In this document: one piece after another, positions 1 to 9,013 of the stretch
How the letters are laid out: every line of letters starts with the position of its first letter
How positions within the stretch are numbered: position 1 is the stretch's first letter
Assembly: GCF_014196495.1 (NCBI RefSeq)
Contig: NZ_JACIDT010000011.1
Location: 93,046-157,045, forward strand
Origin: Sphingobium jiangsuense
Lineage (GTDB): Bacteria; Pseudomonadota; Alphaproteobacteria; Sphingomonadales; Sphingomonadaceae
Reading direction: 5' to 3'
DNA length: 64,000 nucleotides
Made by a program: the position numbers and the translations under genes
Notes under the pieces: generated by a model
What the model was told of the DNA's origin: nothing
The model's database searches: none
What the model saw: only the letters and a program-made list of their open reading frames with translations

Positions 1-1
1 C

Positions 2-376
2 CGCAGCCGGAGCCTGGAGGTGGTGGACGCCTATGACCGCATGCTGCGCGGCGGACAGGTGAGGGAGGCGGTCGACCGGATGCTGACGGACGACTACCGG
101 CAGCACAGCCCGCTCATAGCGGACGGAAAAGCGGGCGCGCTGGCCTTTCTGGAACGGCTGCTCGACAAGGACGCCGCTGCCAAACTGGTGATGGGGCCGG
201 TGCGGATCATCGCGGAAGGGGACTTCGTGCTGATGCACCGGCTGACGCGCTATGCCGATGGGATGCGCACCGCCAATGTGGAAATCTTCCGGGTGCGGGA
301 CGGCCGGATCAGCGCCCATTGGGACGTGAAGCAGCCGATTCCCGAAACGGCCGCCAACGGCAACGGCATGTGGTGA
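2..376 (+). CDS. SnoaL/NTF2-fold protein, 3' end only
   Basis: This is the C-terminal part of a SnoaL-like (NTF2-fold) protein. The frame is open to the left edge, so the real start lies outside the window; the GTG at 20 is only an internal candidate. The visible 118 residues end in HWDVKQPIPE followed by a Gly-Met-Trp terminus. That tail closely matches the ends of the two full-length paralogues at 5121 and 19058, which are 166 aa with an N-terminal membrane segment that is missing here. SnoaL-fold proteins include cyclases, dehydratases and cofactor-free lyases, but no catalytic set can be assigned from the fragment. A Rieske oxygenase follows 268 bp downstream, the same pairing seen near 17-19 kb. 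Confidence 0.8.
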   Translation, partial: RSRSLEVVDAYDRMLRGGQVREAVDRMLTDDYRQHSPLIADGKAGALAFLERLLDKDAAAKLVMGPVRIIAEGDFVLMHRLTRYADGMRTANVEIFRVRDGRISAHWDVKQPIPETAANGNGMW

Positions 377-440
377 GACGGTCGGAAGCCCTGCCGATGG
401 CCTGATCGCCGCGCCCTTCGCACCCCGTTCAACAGAGGGG

Positions 441-490
441 GTGACATTTCCGCATCATACGGATATAGTATCCAATATAGTCTAACAATA
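441..490 (+). promoter_or_regulatory. Promoter with GTATCCAAT operator-like site
   Basis: An AT-rich island 160 bp ahead of the Rieske gene. GTGACA (441-446), 17 bp, then TATAGT (464-469) makes a plausible sigma70-type promoter. The -10 runs into ATAGTATCCAATATAG, and 17 bp of this recurs exactly at 9094-9110 together with a following CAATAATG. The reverse complement, ATTGGATACTAT, differs from the Caulobacter VanR operator core ATTGGATCCAAT at two positions. A GntR-type operator overlapping the -10 is inferred. Confidence 0.5.
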
Positions 491-644
491 ATGAGTCCGG
501 ATGCCCGTGCGGCGCTGGACGGCGTGTCGGGAGAGGGCCAGCGCGAGACGGGAAATACCGGTCGGAACTGGCCCATGCTTGTGAACGAGAAGGGATGGCC
601 CGCCGGGGAGCGGCGGCGCGGTTCCGCAATGGAGGGATGATCGC

Positions 645-1697
645 ATGTATTTACGCAATTGCTGGTATCTTGCCGGTTGGCGGAGCGACTTCGCCGATGG
701 GCAAGTCCATGCCGTTACCATCTTGAACGAGCCGCTGGCGGTGTATGTGACCGGCCACGGCAAGGCCGTCGCGCTCGAGGACCGCTGCCCCCATCGGGCC
801 GCGCCGCTGTCCAAGGGGCGGCGCGAGGGCGACGACATACGCTGCATGTATCATGGCATCATGTTCGGCCCCGACGGCGCCTGCACCGAACTGCCCGGCC
901 AGCCGGTCATCCCGCCGTCGGTGTGCGTGCGCAGCTATCTGGTGGAGGAACGCCATGGCGGCGTCTGGGTCTGGATGGGCGACGCCGCGCTGGCCGACCC
1001 GTCGCTGATCCCCGATTTCATCGGCCCCGACAGCGAGGAGTTCGCGATCACCGCGTCGCATCTGGACATCGCGGCCGAGGGGCAACTGCTGATCGACAAT
1101 CTGCTCGACGTGTCGCACGCGCCCTATGTGCATGAGGCGACCTTCGGCGCCGGGGACCGCAAGACCATCCAGATGCAGATCGAGGGCGAGCATCAGGCGG
1201 TGACCACCCGCCTGGCGCGCGGCGTGCACATCGAACGCTGGCATGTGGGGCGGCAGAAGAACCCCTATGTGCCGGACATGCCGTCCGACGATCTGGTCAT
1301 CAACGAGGTGAACGTGCCGGGCGTGTTCACGCTGCGGACCCGCTGCTACGCGCCGGGCGTGCAGCAGCGCTGCGGCGCCGACGGCATCCCCGCCGAGGAT
1401 CCGATTCTGGAACGCTCGGTCGGGCAGGTCGTCACCCCGGTGGCGCCGGGCCGCTGCAAGCTGTTCTTCGCGGTGGGGCCATGGGCGCGCCGCGCCGAGC
1501 TGAAGCAGCGCGTGTTCGACATCGCCTGCGAGGCGTTCCAGGAGGACGAGGCGATCATCGAGGCGCAGCAGCAGATCATCGACAAGACCCCCGACCGGCC
1601 GATGATGACGCTGGGGATGGACGGGCCGCTGGTGCGCTACATGAACATCGTGCGGCGGCTGAAGAAGGAAGAGGAAGGCGAGGCGGTGGCCGCCTGA
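645..1697 (+). CDS. Rieske non-heme iron oxygenase, alpha subunit (VanA type)
   Basis: A 350-residue terminal oxygenase of the vanillate-demethylase/phthalate type. The N-terminal Rieske domain has C48-x-H50 and C67-x2-H70 for the [2Fe-2S] cluster. The catalytic domain carries the mononuclear iron ligands D155, H158 and H163 (DVSHAPYVH). Such enzymes hydroxylate or O-demethylate aromatic and related ring compounds and need electrons from a reductase; no reductase gene occurs anywhere in the window. The start is supported by GGAGGG 8 bp upstream. A hairpin at 1727-1757 separates it from the convergent MFS gene. The substrate cannot be told; the closest relatives in the window are the oxygenases at 17058 and 53500-54546 (reverse strand). 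Confidence 0.9.
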   Translation: MYLRNCWYLAGWRSDFADGQVHAVTILNEPLAVYVTGHGKAVALEDRCPHRAAPLSKGRREGDDIRCMYHGIMFGPDGACTELPGQPVIPPSVCVRSYLVEERHGGVWVWMGDAALADPSLIPDFIGPDSEEFAITASHLDIAAEGQLLIDNLLDVSHAPYVHEATFGAGDRKTIQMQIEGEHQAVTTRLARGVHIERWHVGRQKNPYVPDMPSDDLVINEVNVPGVFTLRTRCYAPGVQQRCGADGIPAEDPILERSVGQVVTPVAPGRCKLFFAVGPWARRAELKQRVFDIACEAFQEDEAIIEAQQQIIDKTPDRPMMTLGMDGPLVRYMNIVRRLKKEEEGEAVAA

Positions 1698-1726
1698 CGG
1701 CCGGGCCATGCATCGATGCGGCGGGG

Positions 1727-1757
1727 AAGGGCGGGGCGCGGCGGCGATCCCGCCCTT
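1727..1757. terminator. Hairpin between convergent genes
   Basis: A perfect 9-bp stem (AAGGGCGGG at 1727-1735, CCCGCCCTT at 1749-1757) with a 13-nt loop lies between the stop of the Rieske gene and the stop of the reverse-strand MFS gene. Only short T runs follow, so it is a moderate terminator candidate that could serve either direction. Confidence 0.5.
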
Positions 1758-1760
1758 TCC

Positions 1761-2954
1761 TCATTCGGCGGGCTGGGGATCGGGCTCGCGCGCGACCAGC
1801 CGGAAGGTCGCGAGCGCCGAGCCGACGAGGCAGAAGGCGACGACGACCGCAAGCCCGCCGCCGTCGCCCCGATAGGCGAGGCCCGCGATCCACGAGGCGA
1901 TCGCGCCCGCGGTGAAGGTCGTCGCCCCGAACAGGGCGGCGGTGGAGCCGCTGCGCAGAGGATCGACGCCCAATCCCCCCGCCATCGTGTTCGCCTGCAC
2001 CGGCGCGATGCTGGCGACGACGAGGAAGAGCAGGCCGACCAGCACCGGCAGGCCGCCCGCACCGGTTGCGGCGAACAGCAGCAGCGCGGAGGCGAAGACC
2101 AGCGCGTTGCGGGCCGACAGGCGCAGCACCTGCGCGGGCATGCGCGTGCGGAGCAGCCTCCGGTTGATCTGGTTGGCGCAGACGAGGCCGACCGAATTGG
2201 CGGCGAAGAGGATGCTGAAGGCGCGCGGCGTCATGCCGTATCCGTCGATCAGCACCGTCGCGGAATTGGCGACATAGGTGAAGAAGGCCGCGCTGTTGCA
2301 TGCCGCCGTGGCGAGATAGCCGAGCAGCTGGCGGTTGCGCAGCAGCGCGACATAGCTGCGGAAAGGATGCTCGAACCGAGCATTGGCGGCGGTGGCGGCG
2401 GAGCGGCTTTCGGTGAGGACGGGAAAGGCGAACAGCAGCGTCAGCAGGCTGAACGCGGCCATGACGAGGAAGATGAGGCGCCATTCGCCGAACTGGATGA
2501 TCCCCGCGCCGATCATCGGCGCCAGCACCGGCGCCATGCCGCCGATCAGCGCGAGCAGGGAAAAGAGGCGCGCCGATTCGCGCGCGTCGAGCCGGTCCCG
2601 CACCACCGCCCGGCCCGATACCATCACCGCGCAGGCGCCCAGCGCCTGGAACAGGCGGGCGGCGAGCAGCACGGGGAAGGCGGTCGCCATCGCGGCGACC
2701 AGCGAGGCGAGGGTGAACAACGCCAGCCCGGAGAGGATCATCGGCCGCCGCCCCAGCCGGTCCGACAGCGGACCCGTCACCAGTTGCCCCGCCGCTATGC
2801 CGATCAGGAACACCGAGACGCTCTGCCCGGCCAGCCGCGCCGAAATGCCCAGATTGGCCGCCAAAGCGGGCATGGCGGGCAGGTACATGTCGATGGCCAG
2901 CGGCGCGATCGCGCCGAAGGTGGCCAGCAGGATGATTTCTTTACGGGTCAGCAT
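1761..2954 (-). CDS. MFS efflux transporter, Bcr/CflA type
   Basis: A 397-residue inner-membrane transporter with about 12 hydrophobic segments. The first helix region ends in IDMYLPAMP, and the loop 2-3 motif reads GPLSDRLGRRP; both are typical of the Bcr/CflA (DHA1) drug-proton antiporters. The likely role is export of a toxic aromatic or intermediate. It is transcribed away from the MFS gene at 3061, and the roughly 100 bp between them hold several ATAC/GTAT repeats. The ATG at 2954 is the only start giving the full first helix. The substrate is unknown. Confidence 0.85.
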   Translation of the reverse strand: MLTRKEIILLATFGAIAPLAIDMYLPAMPALAANLGISARLAGQSVSVFLIGIAAGQLVTGPLSDRLGRRPMILSGLALFTLASLVAAMATAFPVLLAARLFQALGACAVMVSGRAVVRDRLDARESARLFSLLALIGGMAPVLAPMIGAGIIQFGEWRLIFLVMAAFSLLTLLFAFPVLTESRSAATAANARFEHPFRSYVALLRNRQLLGYLATAACNSAAFFTYVANSATVLIDGYGMTPRAFSILFAANSVGLVCANQINRRLLRTRMPAQVLRLSARNALVFASALLLFAATGAGGLPVLVGLLFLVVASIAPVQANTMAGGLGVDPLRSGSTAALFGATTFTAGAIASWIAGLAYRGDGGGLAVVVAFCLVGSALATFRLVAREPDPQPAE

Positions 2955-2994
2955 CGGGCCTCTGGCTGGTTGGGGGTTGCGCCGGGGAAAAAGC

Positions 2995-3033
2995 GATATA
3001 CAATAAATCGTATAACATGATGGTATACTAAAT
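2995..3033. promoter_or_regulatory. AT-rich divergent control region with ATAC/GTAT repeats
   Basis: Between the divergent MFS genes lies an AT-rich stretch with ATACAATAAATCGTAT (an ATAC/GTAT inverted repeat) and GGTATACTA centred on the palindrome GTATAC. It resembles the GntR-operator-like islands elsewhere in the left half. No clean -35/-10 pair can be assigned. Confidence 0.3.
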
Positions 3034-3060
3034 ATGCCGAGAGGTTCAAGGAGAGAAGCC

Positions 3061-4383
3061 GTGAGTCATGCTGACGCCGGTTCCGGCCGCGCCCGCTGGA
3101 CGCCCAAGCAGGTTCAGCTGCTGGTGCTGTTGCAGCTCATCTTCATATTCGACGGGGTCGACATGCAGATCATTGCCGTCGCGCTGCCCGCGATCGTCGG
3201 CGACTGGAACTTGCCGCTGTCGGCGTTCGGGCTGGCGATGGCGGCCGGGCATGCCGGGTCCTTCGTCGGCGCGCCGGTGGTGGGGATGCTGGCGGACCGC
3301 TGGGGGCGGAAACCGGTCATCATCGCCGGGGCGCTGCTGTTCGGGACGATGACGATGCTGCTGGCGCTGGCACGCGACCCGCAACAACTGGTGCTGTTGC
3401 GCTTCATCGCCGGGCTGGGGCTGGGCGGGTGCGTGCCGCCCGCGCTCGCGCTGGTGACCGAAAGCATGCCCGCCCAGCGGCGCGGCCTGTGCGTCGCGCT
3501 GTCGATGGTGTGCCCGCCGATCGGCATCGCGCTGGCCGGGTTGCTGGCGAAATGGCTGATTCCGGCGATCGGCTGGGAAGGGCTGTTCCTGACCTGCGGG
3601 CTGGCGCCGATCGCCATCGTGCTCCTGCTGGTCTTCTTCCTGCCCGAATCCCCGGCCTTCCTCGCGTTGCGCGGCGGCAACGAGCAGAAGCTCGCCGCGC
3701 TGCTCAAGGCGCTGGCGCTGGAGGCGCCCTCGTTCCGGTCGCGGCAGGGAGACGTGCCGTTCTTCGCCGCCTTCGGCACCATCTTCGCGGCGGAGCGGCG
3801 GGTCGCGGTCGCGGGCCTGTTCGCCGCCTTCTTCTTCGGCTATCTGACGATGAGCCTGGTGCTCGGCTGGCTGCCCTCGATGTTCACCGCGTCGGGCTAT
3901 CCCCATGCGCTGGCCGCCACCTCCATCTCCATCTTCAGCCTGGCGGGCATCGCCGGGGTGCTGGCCACCGGCTGGCTGATCATGAACTGCGGCGAGAGGC
4001 TGACGACCAACATCCTGATCGGCGGCGGGATAGTGGTCGCGCTGCTGCTGGGCCTGACGCTGCCCGCGCCCGACCTGCTCCAGTCCCTTCCGCTGGTCAG
4101 CATCATGCTGCTGTCCTTGCTGGGCATGACGATGAACGGCTTGGTCACCGCCCTTTATACCGGCGCGTCGAGCCTGTTCCCGCCCCATGTCCGGTCCAGC
4201 GGCATTGGGCTGGGCAGCATGGTCGGCCGATCCGGTGCGATGTTCGGCGGGTTCGTCGGGCCGTTCGCCATCGGCCAGCATGGGCCATGGGGCTTCTTCC
4301 TCGTCGGCGCGATTTTGCTGGGGCTGGCGATGCTCGGTTTCAATCTCCGGCGCCAGCGGCTGGCGCCCTCGCCCCTGTCGTGA
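3061..4383 (+). CDS. MFS transporter, aromatic acid/H+ symporter (AAHS) type
   Basis: A 12-helix importer of about 440 residues. DGVDMQIIAVALP in helix 1 and GMLADRWGRKP in loop 2-3 are characteristic of the AAHS family (PcaK/VanK-like), which takes up aromatic acids with protons. The frame is open from an ATG at 3034, but I place the start at the GTG at 3061 because AGGAG (3049-3053) sits 7 bp before it. A cluster of DoxX and SnoaL genes follows after 193 bp. It is a likely uptake route for a carboxylated substrate of this cluster; the exact compound is unknown. Confidence 0.85.
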   Translation: MSHADAGSGRARWTPKQVQLLVLLQLIFIFDGVDMQIIAVALPAIVGDWNLPLSAFGLAMAAGHAGSFVGAPVVGMLADRWGRKPVIIAGALLFGTMTMLLALARDPQQLVLLRFIAGLGLGGCVPPALALVTESMPAQRRGLCVALSMVCPPIGIALAGLLAKWLIPAIGWEGLFLTCGLAPIAIVLLLVFFLPESPAFLALRGGNEQKLAALLKALALEAPSFRSRQGDVPFFAAFGTIFAAERRVAVAGLFAAFFFGYLTMSLVLGWLPSMFTASGYPHALAATSISIFSLAGIAGVLATGWLIMNCGERLTTNILIGGGIVVALLLGLTLPAPDLLQSLPLVSIMLLSLLGMTMNGLVTALYTGASSLFPPHVRSSGIGLGSMVGRSGAMFGGFVGPFAIGQHGPWGFFLVGAILLGLAMLGFNLRRQRLAPSPLS

Positions 4384-4460
4384 CGTGCCGGGCCATCCCG
4401 GCCTTGCATTGCCGCGCGGGCCGGGCTTTTCTGCATTCCGGCCGGGCTTGCGTCCCGCAT

Positions 4461-4500
4461 CGATATCGTATACTCATATAATATTCAATATGTGATAACA
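4461..4500 (+). promoter_or_regulatory. AT-rich upstream region with TATTCAAT word
   Basis: Upstream of the DoxX-SnoaL-DoxX operon: GATATCGTATAC, then TATAAT (4477-4482) and ATATTCAATATGTG. The TATTCAAT word matches the sites at 9261 and 10541. A -10 is plausible, but no convincing -35 is seen at the right distance. Confidence 0.35.
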
Positions 4501-4576
4501 GTCTGACGATAACAGTCTGACCGGGTGAGCGCGGGTGAAGCGACCGGCGCGCCGGGGGACATGAGGAGAGGAACGA

Positions 4577-5083
4577 ATGACGGACATGACCATGGGGGCA
4601 GGCGCCCGGCAACCGGGCGCGCGGCGCGAGGGGCGGGCCTTCACCATCTTCATCTATGCGGTGCAGTTCTTCTTCGGCGGCTGGTTCCTCGCCCATGGCG
4701 CCAATCACTGGCTCGAATTCTTCCCCCGGCCGTCGGGGTCGTCGTCCACCTCGCATGAGCTGATCGCCGCGCTCAACCATTCGGGCCTGTTCGTGATGGT
4801 GAAGGCGCTGGAGATCGTGACCGGCGTGCTGCTGCTTGCCAACCGCTTCGTGCCGCTGGCAGCGGTCGCGGCCTTTCCCGTCACCCTGTCGATCGCGCAT
4901 CTCAACCTCGTCGCCAATGACGATGCGATGAGCCATGCGGTCGGGGTTATCATCATCCTGCTCAACGGTCTGATCGCGCTCGGCCATCTCGACAAGTTCC
5001 TGCCGATGCTGGTGATGAACAATGGCGACCCGACCGATCGGGGGCTGCGCCAGCTGTTCGGCCGCCGCCGCGACGAGCGCTGA
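4577..5083 (+). CDS. DoxX-like membrane protein
   Basis: A 168-residue protein with about four transmembrane helices. The first helix (FTIFIYAVQFFFGGWFLAHG) is followed by a short periplasmic stretch, and a second helix pair contains the conserved K-x-L-E-I-x-T-G-V-L-L-L-A-N-R motif of the DoxX/DoxX-like family. The biochemical role of these proteins in aromatic clusters is not established. GGAGAGG lies 5 bp upstream of the ATG. It heads a three-gene operon with the SnoaL gene at 5121 and a second DoxX-like gene at 5621, and is one of five such genes in the window. Confidence 0.8.
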   Translation: MTDMTMGAGARQPGARREGRAFTIFIYAVQFFFGGWFLAHGANHWLEFFPRPSGSSSTSHELIAALNHSGLFVMVKALEIVTGVLLLANRFVPLAAVAAFPVTLSIAHLNLVANDDAMSHAVGVIIILLNGLIALGHLDKFLPMLVMNNGDPTDRGLRQLFGRRRDER

Positions 5084-5120
5084 TCCGGCCGATCTCCCAA
5101 TCGAATAAAAGGAAAAGACG

Positions 5121-5621
5121 ATGCGAGCATGGGTGCATGGCTTGTGCATAGCGGCGGGCATCGCGGCGCCGGTCGCGCTGACCTTCTGGTTCACGTCCGA
5201 CTATGGACCGCGCAGCAAGGCGCATTATGCCGCGGTGGAGGAAAGCCAGGCGACACCGAAGGAGGTCGTGATGGCGTTCGAGAAGATGGGCATCGACGAA
5301 CGCAGGCCGAAAGAGGCGGTGGAGCGCTATTTCTCGCCCGACGTGATCGACCATGATCCCAATGTCGCGGGCGACCGGCAGTCGATCATCGATCATCTTT
5401 CCGCCCTCGACTGGGACAAGGCGGGGCCGACGCGCACGATCAAGCATGTTATCGCCGAGGGCGACATGGTGGCGGTGCATCATCATCTCGTCCGCCAGCC
5501 GGGAACGAAGGGGATCGCGGCGGTCGACATGTTCCGCGTGAAGGAGGGCAAGATCGTCGAGCATTGGAGCGTGCTCCAGCCGCTGCCCGAAACCTCGCCC
5601 AACCGCCATGGAGCCTTCTGA
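5121..5621 (+). CDS. Membrane-anchored SnoaL/NTF2-fold protein
   Basis: A 166-residue protein. Residues 5-25 form one hydrophobic segment (GLCIAAGIAAPVALTFWFT), so the SnoaL domain is probably held in or secreted across the inner membrane. The domain includes VIDHDPNVAGDRQ and a VHHHLVR strand and ends HWSVLQPLPE. It is a close paralogue of the protein at 19058 (same length, long identical stretches) and resembles the fragment at the left window edge. AAGGAAAAG precedes the ATG. Its stop overlaps the next ATG (TGATG), so it is translationally coupled to a DoxX-like protein. The catalytic role is unknown. Confidence 0.85.
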   Translation: MRAWVHGLCIAAGIAAPVALTFWFTSDYGPRSKAHYAAVEESQATPKEVVMAFEKMGIDERRPKEAVERYFSPDVIDHDPNVAGDRQSIIDHLSALDWDKAGPTRTIKHVIAEGDMVAVHHHLVRQPGTKGIAAVDMFRVKEGKIVEHWSVLQPLPETSPNRHGAF

Positions 5622-6271
5622 TGTCTGACGCGGCGCGCATCGCGCATATCGACGGCGCGCGGGCGGTGGTCATCGTCCGCTGGGTGCTGGGGGTGCAGTG
5701 CCTGCTGTCGGGGTTGAACTGGTGGTTTCGGATATTGCCCTTCCCCAACATCCTCGATCCGGTCGGCGGGCCGATGAAGCATCAGGTGATCGCCGCGATG
5801 ATCGCGACCGGATGGATGTTCAGCGCCGCCAAGATCGTCGAGATTCTGGTCGGGGTGGCGCTGCTCGCGAACCGGTTCGCGGTGCTGATCCTCGTCGTGG
5901 CCTTCCCGATCCTGATGACGACCTTCCTGCTCGACGCCATTCCGTTCGGCCGCGCGGCGGTGGGGTTCGCGGCAGGGCAGGTGACGGGCGCCAATTTGTG
6001 GGCGGCCTTTCTCGACATGATCTTCTTCGGCGGCGCGGTGTTCCTGATGCAGGGCCATCTGATGATCGAATGGTTCGGCAATTACCGGCAGCTCTTCACC
6101 CCCACGCCGGACGCGGCGGTGCCGGATCGCGGCTGGTCCTGCCCGCGCGCGATGGCGGTGCTGCGCTGGGCGTCGATCCTGATCGGCGGCGCGTCGACGG
6201 TCTGGATCGTCGGCATGGTCGGGCAATGGCTGATCCCGTGGAGCAGCCTCGCGGTACTGGCGCCGCGCTGA
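5621..6271 (+). CDS. DoxX-like membrane protein
   Basis: A 216-residue protein with four to five predicted transmembrane helices. It contains the family features LLSGLNWWF in helix 1 and KIVEILVGVALLANRFAVL in helix 2. The frame is open further upstream (to 5564), but the ATG at 5621 overlaps the stop of the SnoaL gene by one base, the usual arrangement in a coupled operon. A C-terminal extension contains a last helix near residues 180-210. Sequence around LNWWF is shared with the DoxX-like protein at 14038. The function is unknown. Confidence 0.8.
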   Translation: MSDAARIAHIDGARAVVIVRWVLGVQCLLSGLNWWFRILPFPNILDPVGGPMKHQVIAAMIATGWMFSAAKIVEILVGVALLANRFAVLILVVAFPILMTTFLLDAIPFGRAAVGFAAGQVTGANLWAAFLDMIFFGGAVFLMQGHLMIEWFGNYRQLFTPTPDAAVPDRGWSCPRAMAVLRWASILIGGASTVWIVGMVGQWLIPWSSLAVLAPR

Positions 6272-6332
6272 GGCGCGTGAAGGAACGTTGCCCGTGTGGG
6301 CGGTGTGGGGAAGGGCTGATATAGCCCCGATC

Positions 6333-6429
6333 GTCACCCTGAGCCTGGTTGGCTGCGCTGGCCTTCGGCTCAGCGGCCATTTCCCCGGATTGAGCAGCTT
6401 GATGGAGCTGAAACAAGTTCAGCATGACG
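6333..6429. repeat. REP-like imperfect inverted repeat
   Basis: CGTCACCCTGAGCCTGG at the left and GCTGAAACAAGTTCAG followed by CATGACG at the right form an imperfect inverted repeat of about 95 bp in the gap between the convergent DoxX and TonB-receptor genes. Such dispersed elements are common between sphingomonad genes. It codes for nothing recognisable. Confidence 0.5.
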
Positions 6430-6500
6430 ATTGAAGGCGAAGGTCCACTTCTGCCCACCGTCACTCATTGCGGCGAGTTCACAAAACAGCATGACCGCCC

Positions 6501-6530
6501 AAAAAGAACGGCGGCCCGCAAGGACCGCCG
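6501..6530 (-). terminator. Rho-independent terminator of the TonB receptor gene
   Basis: Read on the reverse strand, a 9-bp GC stem (6522-6530 with 6509-6517, one G-U pair) with loop TTGC is followed by GTTCTTTTT. It lies 24 bp past the stop of the reverse-strand receptor gene. Confidence 0.7.
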
Positions 6531-6553
6531 CTCCATGATCCCGCCGCTTCGCG

Positions 6554-9013
6554 TCAGAAGCGGTAGTTCAGTTCCAGCCCGACCTCGCGCGGCCGCCCCA
6601 GATCCAGCATCTCGAACCCGAACACCGCATCGTGCCTGCCCGCGCCCAGGCCGGGGGAATCGAGCGAGGCGGGGCCCGCCGGGTCGAAGCCGCCGGTGAG
6701 ATAATATTTGTCCAGCAGGTTGTTGCCGGTCAGCGCGATGCTCCATCCCGCCTTGGATCGATATTCGATCCGGCCGTTGAGCAGCCCGTAGGACGGCAGC
6801 ATCACCATGTTGGTCGGCGAGGCGGTGCTGGCCTGGCTGTCCTTCCACCCCCAGTTCAGGTCGAACGAGGCTTCGCCGGCGTCGGATACCGGTACGCTAT
6901 AGCTCGCGCCGAGACTGTACGACCATTTCGGGCTGCGGAAATAGGGCGTGGTCCGGGCGATCTGCACGATGCCGGAATTGATGCCCAATATGTCGTCATT
7001 ATAGCGGGTGTGGACATAGCCGCCGCTCGCCCGCAACAGCAGGCCGCCGATGGGCGCGGCCATCAGCTCCACCTCCACGCCCTTGACCGTGGCGTCGCCG
7101 TTGACGGTGAACTGCGTGGGCGGCGGCGCGGAATCGATATACTGGATCTGCTGGTCCTTGTAATCGGTGTAGAAGCCGGTGATGTTGAAGCGCAGCTTGC
7201 GGTCGAACAGATCCGAGCGCAGGCCGACCTCATAGGTCCACAGATTTTCCGGCGCGAAGCTGGACAGCCCGCAGACCTGCGGATCGACGCAGTTGGTTTC
7301 CACCGTGTCGTTGAAGCCGCCGCCCTTGAAGCCCTTGGCCGCCGACACATAGGTCATCACATCGTCGTTCCAGTGATATTCGAGGCCGAAGCGCGGCGAC
7401 AGGTTGGACCAGCTGTCCTTCACCGTATGCGCCATCGCGACCCCGCCGATGCGGCCGCGGCCCTCGCGGAAGGCGGTATATTCCTTGGTGTCGCGGTTCC
7501 AGCGCAGGCCCAGCGTCGCGACCAGCCCGTCCGTTATGGAAAAGCTGCCCTGCCCGAACAGCGCGATGCTCTTCGTCGTGATGAACTTCTGCTCCAACTC
7601 GCCCAGCCCGATCCCGTCGGCCGGATTGACGAAGAGCGAGCCGTCGTCGGCATAGGCGCTGTTGCTGTTGGAGCCGGACCCCAGCCGCCGCCGGTAATCC
7701 TCCGCCTTGTCCCAATAATAGAAGGCGCCGACCACCCATTTCAGCCGGTCGGCGAAGGACTGGCCGGTGAACTGGAATTCCTGCGTGAAATATTCGATCC
7801 CGATCCGCTCGTTAAGGCCATAGAGCGGCAGCGGCGAACGGTCGAAATCCTGGTTCTGGGTCTGGTCGAGATCGCGGTAGCCGGTCAGCGACTTGGCCGT
7901 CACCGTGTCGCTCAGCTCATAGGCGATGGTGCCCGCCAGCCCGTAGGACTTGAACCGGTTGGTGTCGGGCACCAGCCCGCCATAGACCTCGTAGCGGCCG
8001 CCCGCCTGGCCGAGGAAATAGGCGAGGTCGGCCGCCGCGTTGGTATATCCCGACGGCGATGCGCCGGCGGGTGCCAGCGCGCGCGCCTGCGCGCCCCGCG
8101 TCACGTTGGATGCGCTGCAGGTCGGGCTGACCGCGACGCAATAGAGCGCCGTCGGGTAGAGGTCGGTCGGCTCATAGCGGGCAATGACCGTCGGCGATCC
8201 GTCGTCATGCGTGCGGATGGTGTCGGCCGACAGTTCGATATCGAGGCGCGGCGTCGGCTGCCAGCGCGCCTGCGCCCGCATCACGGTCGAGTTCCGGTCG
8301 CCCAGCCGGTCGCCGTCGATGATGCGCGTGACATAGCCGTCCTGGTTCTTCTGCGAGGCGGAGAAGCGGACCGCCAGCGTATCCGCCAGCGGCAGGTTGA
8401 GGTTGGCCGACAGGTCGCGGCGCTGATAGCTGCCGATCGCGGCGCGCACATTGCCCGACACGGCGGCGAAATCCGGCCGCTTGGTGACGTAGCGGATCGC
8501 GCCGCCCGCCGTATTGCGGCCGAACAGCGTGCCCTGCGGCCCGCGCAGCACCTCGACCCGCTCCACATCCAGCAGGTCGAGCAGCGCGCCGTTGGGGCGG
8601 GCGAACAATATGTCGTCGACATAGACGCCGACCGAGCCTTCCTGCGTGACGAAGCCCGACGGCGCGCCGCCGATGCCGCGAATGGCGAAGGAGGCGATCG
8701 CGTTGCCCTGCGCCATCGTGCCGCCGATGCTGACATTGGGAATGAAGGTGTCGAACTTGTCGAGGCTGTCCACGCCTGCGGCGGCGAGTTGGTCGCCATT
8801 GAGCGCGACGACCGACAGCGGCGTGTCCTGCAGGCTCTGTTCATAGCGCTGCGCGGTGACGATGATGTCGGCTATTCCGCCCCTGGCGGAAGGATCGGCC
8901 AGTGCGGTTTCGTCCTGCGCGAAGGCGCCGGTGGCGATGATGGCGGTGGCAAGGCCGAATGTCGCGGCGCCCGTTTTCAGGCTGGCGCGGATAGGGGTTT
9001 TCAACGATCGCAT
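6554..9013 (-). CDS. TonB-dependent outer-membrane receptor
   Basis: An 819-residue outer-membrane transporter. A signal peptide ends near ATGAFAQ, a TonB-box-like IADIIVTAQR follows, then a plug domain with DTPLSVVAL and VEVLRGPQGTLFGRNTAGG, and a long beta-barrel ending in an aromatic residue (LELNYRF). Sphingomonads use such receptors for large or poorly soluble substrates, including aromatic dimers and steroids, as well as iron complexes; the ligand is not deducible. I chose the ATG at 9013 over the upstream ATG at 9055 because GGAGAGGAAG sits just ahead of it and the signal peptide begins there. Its upstream region carries the 9091-9121 operator-like site. Confidence 0.9.
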   Translation of the reverse strand: MRSLKTPIRASLKTGAATFGLATAIIATGAFAQDETALADPSARGGIADIIVTAQRYEQSLQDTPLSVVALNGDQLAAAGVDSLDKFDTFIPNVSIGGTMAQGNAIASFAIRGIGGAPSGFVTQEGSVGVYVDDILFARPNGALLDLLDVERVEVLRGPQGTLFGRNTAGGAIRYVTKRPDFAAVSGNVRAAIGSYQRRDLSANLNLPLADTLAVRFSASQKNQDGYVTRIIDGDRLGDRNSTVMRAQARWQPTPRLDIELSADTIRTHDDGSPTVIARYEPTDLYPTALYCVAVSPTCSASNVTRGAQARALAPAGASPSGYTNAAADLAYFLGQAGGRYEVYGGLVPDTNRFKSYGLAGTIAYELSDTVTAKSLTGYRDLDQTQNQDFDRSPLPLYGLNERIGIEYFTQEFQFTGQSFADRLKWVVGAFYYWDKAEDYRRRLGSGSNSNSAYADDGSLFVNPADGIGLGELEQKFITTKSIALFGQGSFSITDGLVATLGLRWNRDTKEYTAFREGRGRIGGVAMAHTVKDSWSNLSPRFGLEYHWNDDVMTYVSAAKGFKGGGFNDTVETNCVDPQVCGLSSFAPENLWTYEVGLRSDLFDRKLRFNITGFYTDYKDQQIQYIDSAPPPTQFTVNGDATVKGVEVELMAAPIGGLLLRASGGYVHTRYNDDILGINSGIVQIARTTPYFRSPKWSYSLGASYSVPVSDAGEASFDLNWGWKDSQASTASPTNMVMLPSYGLLNGRIEYRSKAGWSIALTGNNLLDKYYLTGGFDPAGPASLDSPGLGAGRHDAVFGFEMLDLGRPREVGLELNYRF

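Noticed and set aside
4577..6271. DoxX-like proteins as subunits of a terminal quinol oxidase (as in Acidianus DoxD/DoxA)
   Set aside because: No haem-copper oxidase or DoxA partner is present; similarity is only to the broad DoxX-like membrane family.
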